Positions 1-5,601 are shown, counted from the stretch's first letter. The stretch is 5,601 nucleotides of DNA from an uncultured Bacteroidales bacterium (GCA_945949375.1 CAMFEN010000080.1:1-5601), one strand, 5' to 3'. Notes: generated by a model from the letters alone, not told the origin. Translations and numbers: made by a program.

Positions 1-1058
1 TGCAACTGCTGCGTCAAATCGCTCTCATGCAGCCTTAGACGTACAAACTGCTTACAACCTATAAATATACAGCCTGCTCCTATTGCAGCCAAAAGCACAA
101 GCATCCCCCACAGCCATTGCCATATCGAGGTTTGTTCGCATTGCTCGCGATAGGCTTGCAGCGCATGCACCGCCGTCAGTTTCCCCGCCATCTCTTGCGT
201 CTGTTGCCGCATCTCGCCCATTCTGGCAGCCGCCAAATCGTTGGCTCGCTGCATATCCCCCTCGGCTACTGCCTGCTCGTGCAAAATATAGTACGCACCC
301 ACTCTGTGCGCTCTGTCCACGCTCCGCGCTATCACCTGCTCCGCATACCATACCGCCGAATCCATCCTCCCCACATGCTCCCATGCACGCGCACGCTGCA
401 CCAACCGCAGCGAGGTCGTAGGAGGCACCTTCTGAAGCCAAACCAAAGCCGAATCGTATTCCGAACGATGCATGAAATAATAGATACGGCTATCGCATCT
501 ATACTCCTCGAAATCAGTATCCGACAAAGCATATCGGTCAGCCGCTTGCCACAGGCTGTCCGACTTCGCATAATCCCCCAAAGAGGCATAGGAAACACTC
601 AGCGTAAGCAACGCACTCGCGCAGTAGAAAGAATCACCTGCCGTTTGGAAACACTGCAGCGCACGTGCATTGTACCATAGCGCCAACGAATCGGCATTGT
701 GCTGCGAACAGATATAGCCCATACAGGCATTCACACGACCACAAGCAAGCGGCGAATCCATCCCTAATCTGTCGCTTTGGATATAGCATTGGGCGGCAGA
801 AGTATAGTCGCAATAGAAATCGTCATAGATGCGACCCAGATAGTAATAAACGCGCCCCAATGCGTTATGTTTCAGCGTCCGAAAAATTGGTCTATCCCAT
901 TGCCGAACAACGCTTTGCAGGGTAGCCGTATCAGAATACACCTCATGTATGGCATCCAAACTATCCGCTGTTGCCACTATCCTATCCGTCTCACATACGC
1001 GGCTGCAACCACATAACAACGCCGTCAACACCCATAAATAAAGTATATTTTTATGCAT
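1..1058 (-). CDS. TPR-repeat lipoprotein/transmembrane protein, probable regulator (partial, C-terminus off left edge)
   Basis: An open frame of 352 codons runs from an ATG at 1058 to the left edge without a stop. Residues 1-18 look like a lipoprotein signal: a Lys, a hydrophobic stretch (ILYLWVLTALL), then LCGC with Cys18 as the likely lipidated residue. Residues 60-290 are helical with several TPR-like pairs: LGRVYYYLGRIYDD (67-80), a unit with SYASLGDYAKSDSLWQAA (156-173), EYDSALVWL (200-208), RAWEHVGRMDSAVWYAEQV (224-242) and a last one near 254-280. A single hydrophobic helix follows at 313-335 (WQWLWGMLVLLAAIGAGC), then a basic stretch (KQFVRLRL). This suggests periplasmic TPRs, one membrane crossing and a cytoplasmic tail. 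In Bacteroidales, proteins of this plan often end in a coiled coil and a LuxR-type or similar DNA-binding domain, but that part lies outside the window. The role as a regulator is inference. There are ten cysteines beyond the signal peptide, which is many for an envelope protein. Confidence 0.85.
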   Translation of the reverse strand, partial: MHKNILYLWVLTALLCGCSRVCETDRIVATADSLDAIHEVYSDTATLQSVVRQWDRPIFRTLKHNALGRVYYYLGRIYDDFYCDYTSAAQCYIQSDRLGMDSPLACGRVNACMGYICSQHNADSLALWYNARALQCFQTAGDSFYCASALLTLSVSYASLGDYAKSDSLWQAADRYALSDTDFEEYRCDSRIYYFMHRSEYDSALVWLQKVPPTTSLRLVQRARAWEHVGRMDSAVWYAEQVIARSVDRAHRVGAYYILHEQAVAEGDMQRANDLAAARMGEMRQQTQEMAGKLTAVHALQAYREQCEQTSIWQWLWGMLVLLAAIGAGCIFIGCKQFVRLRLHESDLTQQL

Positions 1059-1091
1059 AATCAAGTATCAGTGGACACAAAAAGGTTGATT

Positions 1092-1129
1092 TTGAGCGCA
1101 AAATTACATATCATTTTCCATATACGCAA
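1092..1129 (-). promoter_or_regulatory. Bacteroidota-type promoter of the TPR gene
   Basis: Read on the minus strand, TTG (1129-1127) is followed by 20 bp and then TAATTTTG (1106-1099). This fits the Bacteroidota housekeeping consensus of a -33 TTG and a -7 TAnnTTTG. Transcription would begin near 1092, giving a leader of about 34 nt before the ATG at 1058, with no Shine-Dalgarno sequence. Just upstream is a perfect 16-bp palindrome, TTTTTTTGCAAAAAAA (1141-1156), in A/T-rich DNA that could act as an UP-like or bent element. The sequence match is direct; activity is inferred. Confidence 0.6.
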
Positions 1130-1242
1130 CATTAATTTGCTTTTTTTGCAAAAAAATAGCAGAAAAAGCACAAAAAATCAGGTTTCCGACTTGGCTCCCA
1201 TGATGAGCCGACAAACGCTTGAGTGCCATTATGGTATAAAAA

Positions 1243-1275
1243 GAGGCTGCCTAACTCCACTTGTTAGACAGCCTC
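1243..1275 (-). terminator. Intrinsic terminator after the patatin-like gene, possibly bidirectional
   Basis: GAGGCTG (1243-1249) pairs with CAGCCTC (1269-1275), and CTAAC (1251-1255) pairs with GTTAG (1263-1267), with one C/A mismatch between the stems and a 7-nt loop. On the minus strand the hairpin begins about 10 nt after the phospholipase stop and is followed by TTTTTATA, as expected for a Rho-independent terminator. The plus strand also has a T-rich run after the stem (1278-1286), so it could work both ways. It would insulate the TPR gene promoter from readthrough. Confidence 0.85.
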
Positions 1276-1284
1276 ATTTCTTTT

Positions 1285-2127
1285 TTACTTCTTCAAATAC
1301 TCTTCTAATTCCCTCCAGCGGGTGGTGGCGTCGCGGAGGCCGATTTTGTAGATGGCTTTGATATGCAGCGGATTACGCTCGAGGCGGCGGATAGGAAGGA
1401 TGGTCTCAGGCGAGAAGACGAAGATTTTCCCCTCTTTCTGCAAGGCGCGTATCTGCGCGAGGCGTTTGTGGTAGTTCTCGCTGCGCACCTTGAGTGCTGC
1501 CTGCAAGTTCTTCTCTTTTGGGTAGAAAATCTTGCTGGGTAGGTAGAGGGGCTCGTTCATGCGAAACTCCATGGGGCGCGTGAGCACCACGACCACCTTA
1601 TCGCAACCTTCCTCAAACGCCTTGTCCAACGGGATGTTGTCCACCAGTCCGCCGTCAAGATACTCCTCACCGTCTATCTTAACGCGATGGGAGATGAAAG
1701 GCAACGAGCCGGATGCCCGCAACCAATCAATTTGCTCATAGCAGTTCTCTATCAGTTTGTATTCCGCCTTGCCCGTTCGTACATTGGTTACCGTAGCGAA
1801 GACCTTGGTCTTAGACTTCTCGTAGGTCTCTTCATCGAAGGGTGCTAACTCGTAGGGGATACGGTTGTAGGCAAAATCCACATTAACCATATTGCCCGTC
1901 TTGATTAGAGAGCGCAGCGACACATAGTTGGGGTCAACACAATGTTTGTAGTTGTAGCGGAAGGCTCTGCCTTTCTGCTTGGAGGGCAGGTTGATACCGA
2001 ACAATGCCCCTGCGGACGTACCGCAGAGGACATCGGGTTCAAGACCTTTCTCTATCATCACATCCAGTATGCCGCAGGTGTAAATGCCACGCATGCCACC
2101 GCCTTCTAATACCAATCCGAGTTTCAT
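1285..2127 (-). CDS. Patatin-like phospholipase family protein
   Basis: This 280-residue protein has the full patatin signature. EGGGMRG at 8-14 is the oxyanion-hole loop. GTSAG at 36-40 is the GxSxG elbow, with Ser38 as nucleophile. LDGGLVDN at 157-164 supplies the catalytic Asp158 of the Ser-Asp dyad. ASGSLPF (138-144) is another typical block. The family hydrolyses acyl groups from phospholipids or other lipids; the substrate here is unknown. The C-terminal part from about 210, with YHKRLAQIRALQKEGKIFVF, resembles the extra C-terminal domain (DUF6363-type) of the bacterial YjjU-like branch, recognised from memory and not searched. There is no signal peptide, so it is probably cytosolic or a peripheral membrane protein. 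The ATG at 2127 places the oxyanion loop eight residues from the start, normal for the family. It lies 201 bp downstream of clpB in the same direction, across a repeat cluster. I found no clear promoter of its own, so co-transcription with clpB is possible. A terminator follows. Confidence 0.92.
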   Translation of the reverse strand: MKLGLVLEGGGMRGIYTCGILDVMIEKGLEPDVLCGTSAGALFGINLPSKQKGRAFRYNYKHCVDPNYVSLRSLIKTGNMVNVDFAYNRIPYELAPFDEETYEKSKTKVFATVTNVRTGKAEYKLIENCYEQIDWLRASGSLPFISHRVKIDGEEYLDGGLVDNIPLDKAFEEGCDKVVVVLTRPMEFRMNEPLYLPSKIFYPKEKNLQAALKVRSENYHKRLAQIRALQKEGKIFVFSPETILPIRRLERNPLHIKAIYKIGLRDATTRWRELEEYLKK

Positions 2128-2144
2128 AGTTTTTATATATATTT

Positions 2145-2213
2145 GACCGCTTCGCTGTCCGACCGCTTTGCTGAATGACCGCTTCGCTGAACGATCGCTG
2201 CGCTGTCCGACTG
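2145..2213 (+). repeat. Tandem array with 16-bp period, four units plus a fragment
   Basis: The 13-bp unit GACCGCTTCGCTG starts at 2145, 2161, 2177 and 2193, exactly 16 bp apart, with 3-bp spacers (TCC, AAT, AAC, TCC). Units 1 and 3 are identical. Unit 2 has TTTG for TTCG, and unit 4 is GATCGCTGCGCTG. A fragment, GACTG, begins on the same period at 2209. The array lies in what would be the leader of the phospholipase gene, ending some 18 bp from its ATG. Confidence 0.9.
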
Positions 2214-2235
2214 ATTATGTATCCGTTGTATATCA

Positions 2236-2323
2236 GTCTTTCAGCGAACGAAGTGAGCGGTCTTTTAGCGCGAGGCGCGGTCTGACAGCATCAGCGGTCT
2301 TTCAGCGAACGAAGTGAGCGGTC
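2236..2323 (-). repeat. Reverse-orientation relatives of the 16-bp-period array, including two identical 27-bp copies
   Basis: Two identical 27-bp copies lie at 2236-2262 and 2297-2323, 61 bp apart, with core AGCGAACGAAGTGAGCGG. Each is the reverse complement of the short unit in the left array with 8 bp (CGAAGTGA) inserted: CAGCGAA, insert, GCGGTC. Two degenerate relatives lie between them: one at 2261-2282 (AGCGCGAGGCGCGGTC) and a short one at 2286-2299 (CAGCATCAGCGGTC). The right-most copy overlaps a perfect hairpin, AAGTGA-GCGG-TCACTT (2312-2327), which ends right at the clpB stop codon. That hairpin has no T-run, so it is at best a weak terminator. Confidence 0.88.
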
Positions 2324-2328
2324 ACTTG

Positions 2329-4479
2329 TTAGTTTTTAAAATGCAGTTCTCCATCGCGGAGTTCTACAATGACCGGTCGCTTGCCATCCACCTTGCCGGC
2401 GATGATGGACTTCGATAGTTCGTTGAGCACCAACCGTTGTAGCGCACGCTTGACAGGGCGGGCACCAAACTGCGGGTCGTAGCCCTCGCGAGCAATATAG
2501 TCAATAGCATCGTCCGTTACGCGGAGGTCTATGCCGCTGTTCATCAACATCTTATGCACGCTGCTAATCTGCAAGCCGACGATATCGCGTATCTGCTGCT
2601 GATTGAGCGGCTGGAACATGATGATTTCGTCGATACGGTTGAGGAACTCGGGTCGGATGGTCTGCCGCAACATCTCCATGACCTGCGTCTTGGTGGTCTC
2701 GGTGTCCACGCCTTTCTCCTCGTTCTCGCGGATGAGTTGGCTGCCGAGGTTGGAGGTGAAGATGATAAGGGTGTTCTTGAAGTTCACCGTCCGCCCTTTG
2801 TTGTCGGTCAGTCGCCCGTCGTCCAGCACCTGCAACAGCACATTGAACACATCGGGATGGGCTTTCTCTATCTCGTCGAAGAGGACCACGCTGTATGGCT
2901 TGCGTCGGATGGCTTCGGTGAGTTGTCCGCCCTCGTCGTAGCCCACATATCCCGGAGGTGCACCGATGAGTCGGGTGGCAGAGAACTTCTCTTGATACTC
3001 CGACATATCGATACGGGTCATCATATTCTCATCGTCGAAGAGGTAGTCCGCAAGGGCTTTTGCCAACTCGGTCTTACCTACGCCGGTAGTGCCGAGGAAG
3101 ATGAAACTGCCGATGGGTCGCTTGGGGTCTTGCAGACCCGCACGACTGCGGCGGATAGCATCGCTCACTGCTTCTATTGCCTCGTCTTGCCCAACCACGC
3201 GCTTGTGGAGTTCTTCCTCCAAGTGTAGTAGTTTGTCGCGCTCGGACTGCATCATCTTTGTAACGGGAATACCCGTCCAGCGTGCTACTACCTCGGCGAT
3301 GTCGTCCTCATCCACCTCCTCTTTGATAAGGCTCTCGCCTTGCATGGCGTGGAGGGCGTCTTGCGCGGCTTTGATGTTCGCCTCGGCTTGCTGAATCTTG
3401 CCGTAGCGTATCTCCGCCACCTTGCCGTAGTTGCCTTCGCGCTCGGCTATCTCTGCCTCGCGTTTCATCTGCTCGATGTTCGCTTTCTCGTTTTGGATAG
3501 TCGCCACATAGCCTTTCTCCTTTGCCCAACGGGCGTCCATCTCGGCGGCTTGCGACTTGAGGGTCTTGAGTTGCTCCTCGATGTTGGCGAGCTTGGTATC
3601 CGTGGTGTTATCGGCTCCGGAGCCTCTCCGGTCCCTCTTGATGGCTTCGCGCTCAATCTCCAGCTGCTTGATTTGCCTATCGAGATTGTCCAACTCTTCG
3701 GGTTTAGAGTCCACCTCCAGCCGCAGTTTAGCAGCCGCCTCATCCACGAGGTCAATGGCCTTATCGGGCAGGAAACGGTCGGTGATGTAGCGTGTGGAGA
3801 GGGTTACGGCAGCGATTAGCGCATCGTCTTTGATACGCACCTTGTGGTGGGTCTCGTAGCGTTCTTTCAAGCCACGCAGAATAGAGATGGTTGCCGCCTC
3901 ATCGGGCTCGTCCACCATCACCGTTTGGAAACGGCGCTCCAGCGCTTTGTCGCTCTCGAAGTACTTCTGATACTCGTCCAGCGTGGTGGCACCTATCGCG
4001 CGCAGGTCGCCCCGCGCCAGCGCTGGCTTGAGGATATTCGCTGCATCCATCGCGCCACTGCTCTTGCCCGCACCCACAAGGGTGTGAATCTCATCAATGA
4101 AAAGGATGATTTCGCCGGCGGCTTGCGTTACCTCATTGATAACGCCTTTTAGGCGCTCCTCAAACTCGCCTTGGTATTTCGCACCCGCGATAAGGGCACC
4201 CATGTCGAGGGAGTAAATCTTCTTGTTTTTCAAGTTCTCGGGCACATCGCCGCGGATGATTCGGTGTGCCAATCCCTCCACGATGGCGGTCTTTCCCACA
4301 CCCGGCTCGCCGATGAGGATAGGGTTGTTCTTGGTGCGCCGGCTCAGGATTTGCAGCACCCGACGAATCTCATCATCTCGTCCGATAACGGGGTCGAGTT
4401 TGCCTTGCTGCGCACGCTCGCAGAGGTTAATCGCAAACTTCTGCAAGTTCTCTGTTTGCTGTTGATTGTTCGTATTCAT
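2329..4479 (-). CDS. clpB: ClpB-type AAA+ disaggregase lacking the Clp N-domain
   Basis: This 716-residue ATP-driven chaperone would work with DnaK to pull proteins out of aggregates in the cytosol. AAA1 has Walker A GEPGVGKT (57-64), Walker B ILFIDE (125-130), pore loop KYQGE (101-105) and ERRF (181-184). A coiled-coil middle domain spans about 262-388, which marks ClpB rather than ClpA or ClpC. AAA2 has Walker A GTTGVGKT (463-470), pore loop GYVGYDEGG (510-518), Walker B VVLFDE (531-536), sensor N577, the arginine finger in NRIDE (R615) and sensor 2 GARP (672-675). No ClpP-binding loop is evident. Typical ClpB is about 860 residues, with an N-domain of about 145 before the stretch that here begins at residue 11. 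That domain is absent, as in the short ClpB form made from an internal start in E. coli. The frame stays open upstream to an ATG at 4632, but those 51 codons cross a REP-like hairpin and do not resemble Clp_N, so I chose the ATG at 4479. Heat-shock control is usual for clpB; I see no convincing promoter or CIRCE element. Confidence 0.95.
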   Translation of the reverse strand: MNTNNQQQTENLQKFAINLCERAQQGKLDPVIGRDDEIRRVLQILSRRTKNNPILIGEPGVGKTAIVEGLAHRIIRGDVPENLKNKKIYSLDMGALIAGAKYQGEFEERLKGVINEVTQAAGEIILFIDEIHTLVGAGKSSGAMDAANILKPALARGDLRAIGATTLDEYQKYFESDKALERRFQTVMVDEPDEAATISILRGLKERYETHHKVRIKDDALIAAVTLSTRYITDRFLPDKAIDLVDEAAAKLRLEVDSKPEELDNLDRQIKQLEIEREAIKRDRRGSGADNTTDTKLANIEEQLKTLKSQAAEMDARWAKEKGYVATIQNEKANIEQMKREAEIAEREGNYGKVAEIRYGKIQQAEANIKAAQDALHAMQGESLIKEEVDEDDIAEVVARWTGIPVTKMMQSERDKLLHLEEELHKRVVGQDEAIEAVSDAIRRSRAGLQDPKRPIGSFIFLGTTGVGKTELAKALADYLFDDENMMTRIDMSEYQEKFSATRLIGAPPGYVGYDEGGQLTEAIRRKPYSVVLFDEIEKAHPDVFNVLLQVLDDGRLTDNKGRTVNFKNTLIIFTSNLGSQLIRENEEKGVDTETTKTQVMEMLRQTIRPEFLNRIDEIIMFQPLNQQQIRDIVGLQISSVHKMLMNSGIDLRVTDDAIDYIAREGYDPQFGARPVKRALQRLVLNELSKSIIAGKVDGKRPVIVELRDGELHFKN

Positions 4480-4525
4480 AGTTAGTGTTGTGTTAGTTAT
4501 CTGTGGTTTGTAGTCAGTGCCTACC

Positions 4526-4550
4526 GGGTACGCAGGCGTCCTCGCCTGCT
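4526..4550. repeat. REP-like hairpin repeat, copy 1 (clpB leader)
   Basis: A 25-bp element beginning GGGTACGCAGGCG contains a perfect 7-bp stem, GCAGGCG (4532-4538) and CGCCTGC (4543-4549), around a TCCT loop. It differs from copy 2 by one base, in the loop. It lies about 50 bp upstream of the clpB ATG, so it may sit in that mRNA leader. Its presence argues that the open frame upstream of 4479 is not coding. Confidence 0.88.
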
Positions 4551-4747
4551 TGGTTTCAGCAACCGTACACAAAGTAGTGTTCAACTTTTGTGCCAAATGG
4601 CAAACGATATGACAAAAAGGCAGTAGATACATAATAAACGGACATCTTTTCCGTCAAATTGGCAGACTTTTGGAAAAATAGAGATAATTTACTATTCGTA
4701 ATTGTCGTATTTACGTACAAAATAGTAGTCAAAACAAAAACACCCTC

Positions 4748-4785
4748 TTGCATATCTGCAAAAAAAGCAGTACCTTTGCCGCCGA
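4748..4785 (+). promoter_or_regulatory. Bacteroidota-type promoter of the TonB receptor gene
   Basis: TTG (4748-4750), a 20-bp spacer and TACCTTTG (4771-4778) match the phylum consensus exactly. The expected start is near 4785, giving a leader of roughly 130-140 nt that includes a REP-like hairpin and an AT-rich direct repeat. The spacer itself contains CTGC, seven A residues, then GCAG (4756-4770), a small inverted repeat. I see no cobalamin-riboswitch-like B12 box in the leader. Confidence 0.75.
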
Positions 4786-4802
4786 TTTCGCGTCTTGTGT
4801 CC

Positions 4803-4847
4803 GAGCACGCAGGCGTCTGACTGGGTACGCAGGCGTCCCCGCCTGCT
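4803..4847. repeat. REP-like hairpin repeat, copy 2 with a preceding partial copy
   Basis: The full copy at 4823-4847 matches the element at 4526-4550 at 24 of 25 positions, in the same orientation. Its stem is GCAGGCG (4829-4835) and CGCCTGC (4840-4846) with a TCCC loop. A partial copy, CACGCAGGCGTCT (4806-4818), lies 20 bp to its left and lacks the second stem arm. The element falls within the predicted leader of the TonB receptor mRNA. Confidence 0.88.
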
Positions 4848-4852
4848 AAAAA

Positions 4853-4897
4853 GTCAAATTGTCAATTGAAAAATTGTAAATTGTCAAATTGTCAAAT
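4853..4897. repeat. AT-rich direct repeat in the TonB receptor leader
   Basis: GTCAAATTGTCAA occurs at 4853-4865 and again at 4883-4895, exactly 30 bp apart. Related AATTGT pieces lie between them (CAATTGAAAAATTGTAAATTG), and the shared core AAATTGTC recurs three times. It follows the REP-like hairpin directly and ends about 15-26 bp before the likely start codons. The function is unknown; it may be simple-sequence spread or an unstructured A/T-rich leader that aids translation. Confidence 0.7.
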
Positions 4898-4923
4898 ACA
4901 AGCGTCCCTACATGTCGCGGGCT

Positions 4924-5601
4924 ATGAAAGAAAAAGCGAAGTCGTATTCTTTTATGTTCAAATCATTTCTAAAAAAGCGTGCTTTCCGCTTCCGTCGGTT
5001 TAGCCACAAGGCGTACGCCGCCTTTTGTTCCCTCCACCGCGAGGTAACCATCGGGCGTGTGTCGGGCTACATGACCGACTTAGAGATGCTCAAGCATGGC
5101 AAGAGTGCGGCATTGGTCGCCCTCATGCTCACGGCAGGAGCAGTCGGCATTGAGGCGGACGATGGAGTTCCTAAGGACTCCGCGCTCACTGAAAGCCAAC
5201 AACTTAGTCTTCAGGAGGTGTTGGTGATTTCTCAGAAAGCTGAAGTCCAATCGGATGCGTATCGGCTCATTACGCAAGTCTCCCACGACGAGATTCAGGC
5301 GCTACCTATCCAGACCGTAGCAGATATTTTGCAATATCTGCCGGGGGTTGATGTGCGCACGCGAGGCGTCAACGGTGCCCAAGCGGATGTCAGCATGCGC
5401 GGCGGCACCTTCGACCAAGTGCTCGTCATGCTCAACGGCGTGAGTCTCAACGACTTCCACACGGGGCACTACGCGCTCAACCTGCCTATCTCCCCCTCGC
5501 TCATCGAGCGCGTGGAGGTGTTGCAAGGCACGTCCGCCAACCTCTTTGGAGCCTTCTCCGGCGCCATCAACATCATCACAAAGCCTATGAAGATAGCATG
5601 G
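4924..5601 (+). CDS. TonB-dependent outer-membrane receptor, N-terminal part (cut by right edge)
   Basis: An open frame of 226 codons from the ATG at 4924 runs off the right edge. Residues 96-103 (LQEVLVIS) look like a TonB box. Residues 123-220 form a plug domain: ADILQYLPGVDVRTRG (133-148), VSMRGGTFDQVLVMLNGV (156-173), IERVEVLQG (194-202) and FSGAINIITK (211-220). Such receptors import scarce ligands, such as cobalamin, iron chelates or glycans, using TonB energy. The plug resembles BtuB-like cobalamin receptors of Bacteroidales, but the ligand cannot be settled without the barrel. No carboxypeptidase-like domain precedes the plug, so it is not a SusC-type protein. The N-terminus is odd: about 60 basic and aromatic residues, including RRFSHKAYAAFCSLHREV (24-41), come before the hydrophobic export segment (62-76). 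Alternative in-frame starts are ATG 4912 (MSRAMKEK) and ATG 4954 (MFKSFLKK). No Shine-Dalgarno sequence decides between them. Confidence 0.9.
   Translation, partial: MKEKAKSYSFMFKSFLKKRAFRFRRFSHKAYAAFCSLHREVTIGRVSGYMTDLEMLKHGKSAALVALMLTAGAVGIEADDGVPKDSALTESQQLSLQEVLVISQKAEVQSDAYRLITQVSHDEIQALPIQTVADILQYLPGVDVRTRGVNGAQADVSMRGGTFDQVLVMLNGVSLNDFHTGHYALNLPISPSLIERVEVLQGTSANLFGAFSGAINIITKPMKIAW

Larger units (their letters stand above)
4480..4923. other. Divergent intergenic region between clpB and the TonB receptor
   Basis: This stretch of 444 bp holds no convincing gene. It contains two full and one partial REP-like hairpin repeats, a good rightward promoter (4748-4785) and an AT-rich direct repeat. 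For clpB, no TAnnTTTG site is visible on the minus strand. The nearest are CTACTTTG and CTATTTTG variants one base short in spacing (complements near 4570-4577 and 4718-4725), both without a well-placed TTG. A short perfect dyad, TGCCAAATGGCA (4591-4602), sits about 110 bp before the clpB start and could bind a regulator, but a 12-bp palindrome alone is weak evidence. Confidence 0.6.

Noticed and set aside
52..680. Open frames on both strands overlapping the TPR gene
   Set aside because: They are rich in Arg, Pro, His or Gly and Ala, as expected for shadows. The minus-strand TPR frame is continuous and has clear domain structure.
1193..1209. Small inverted repeat GGCTC-CCATGAT-GAGCC upstream of the TPR promoter
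   Set aside because: A 5-bp stem with a 7-nt loop is easily met by chance, and no T-run or regulator site accompanies it.
2128..2328. Possible CRISPR array
   Set aside because: Spacers of 3 bp between 13-bp units, degenerate units and both orientations do not fit a CRISPR array, and no cas genes are present.
2554..4485. Several plus-strand open frames of 70-224 codons opposite clpB
   Set aside because: They are antisense shadows of a strongly conserved gene and carry no motifs of their own.
4480..4632. In-frame 51-codon extension of clpB to an ATG at 4632
   Set aside because: The peptide has no resemblance to the Clp N-domain, crosses a REP-like hairpin repeat and looks like translated intergenic DNA. 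The ATG at 4479 leads directly into the conserved linker.
4556..4753. Minus-strand 65-codon open frame upstream of clpB
   Set aside because: It shows no recognisable protein pattern, lies in A/T-rich DNA that carries the rightward promoter, and overlaps the extension region in another frame. It is probably chance.
4785..4923. Cobalamin riboswitch in the receptor leader
   Set aside because: The leader is short and filled with repeats, and no B12-box-like conserved core is visible.
5080..5526. Two minus-strand open frames opposite the TonB receptor
   Set aside because: The plus-strand frame encodes an unmistakable plug domain, and the opposite frames have no recognisable features.

Overview
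The window looks like chromosomal DNA of a member of the Bacteroidales (phylum Bacteroidota), with a GC content near 50%. Three things point there. Two promoter-like sites match the phylum's sigma factor consensus (TTG, 20 bp, TAnnTTTG). Shine-Dalgarno sequences are absent before the genes. The proteins also have Bacteroidales-style architecture: a TPR lipoprotein with a membrane helix, and a TonB-dependent receptor with an unusual long N-terminus. I cannot name a genus.

Layout. Bases 1-1058 (minus strand, open at the left edge) encode a lipoprotein-signal, TPR-repeat, single-membrane-helix protein, with its promoter at 1092-1129. A strong hairpin terminator (1243-1275) separates it from a patatin-like phospholipase (2127 to 1285, minus). 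Between the phospholipase and the next gene lies a compact repeat cluster (2145-2323): four forward 13-bp units on an exact 16-bp period, then four reverse-orientation relatives, two of them identical 27-bp copies. A ClpB-type disaggregase that lacks the usual Clp N-domain occupies 4479 to 2329 (minus). A 444-bp divergent intergenic region (4480-4923) carries two full copies and one partial copy of a REP-like hairpin repeat, an AT-rich direct repeat and a near-ideal promoter for the rightward gene. From 4924 the plus strand encodes the N-terminal part of a TonB-dependent outer-membrane receptor, cut by the right edge.

The genes do not form an obvious shared pathway. The two minus-strand genes clpB and the phospholipase point the same way across the repeat cluster and might be co-transcribed. 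The TPR gene and the TonB receptor appear to have their own promoters. ClpB is cytosolic protein quality control, the patatin protein is a probable lipid acyl hydrolase, the TPR protein is probably an envelope-to-cytoplasm regulator, and the TonB receptor imports a scarce nutrient.

I see no evidence for a wholly new multi-gene system. The points most worth a second look are the mirrored repeat cluster between clpB and the phospholipase gene, the N-domain-less ClpB with an insertion in its middle domain, the REP-like hairpins in both divergent leaders, and the roughly 60-residue N-terminal extension ahead of the hydrophobic export segment of the TonB receptor.
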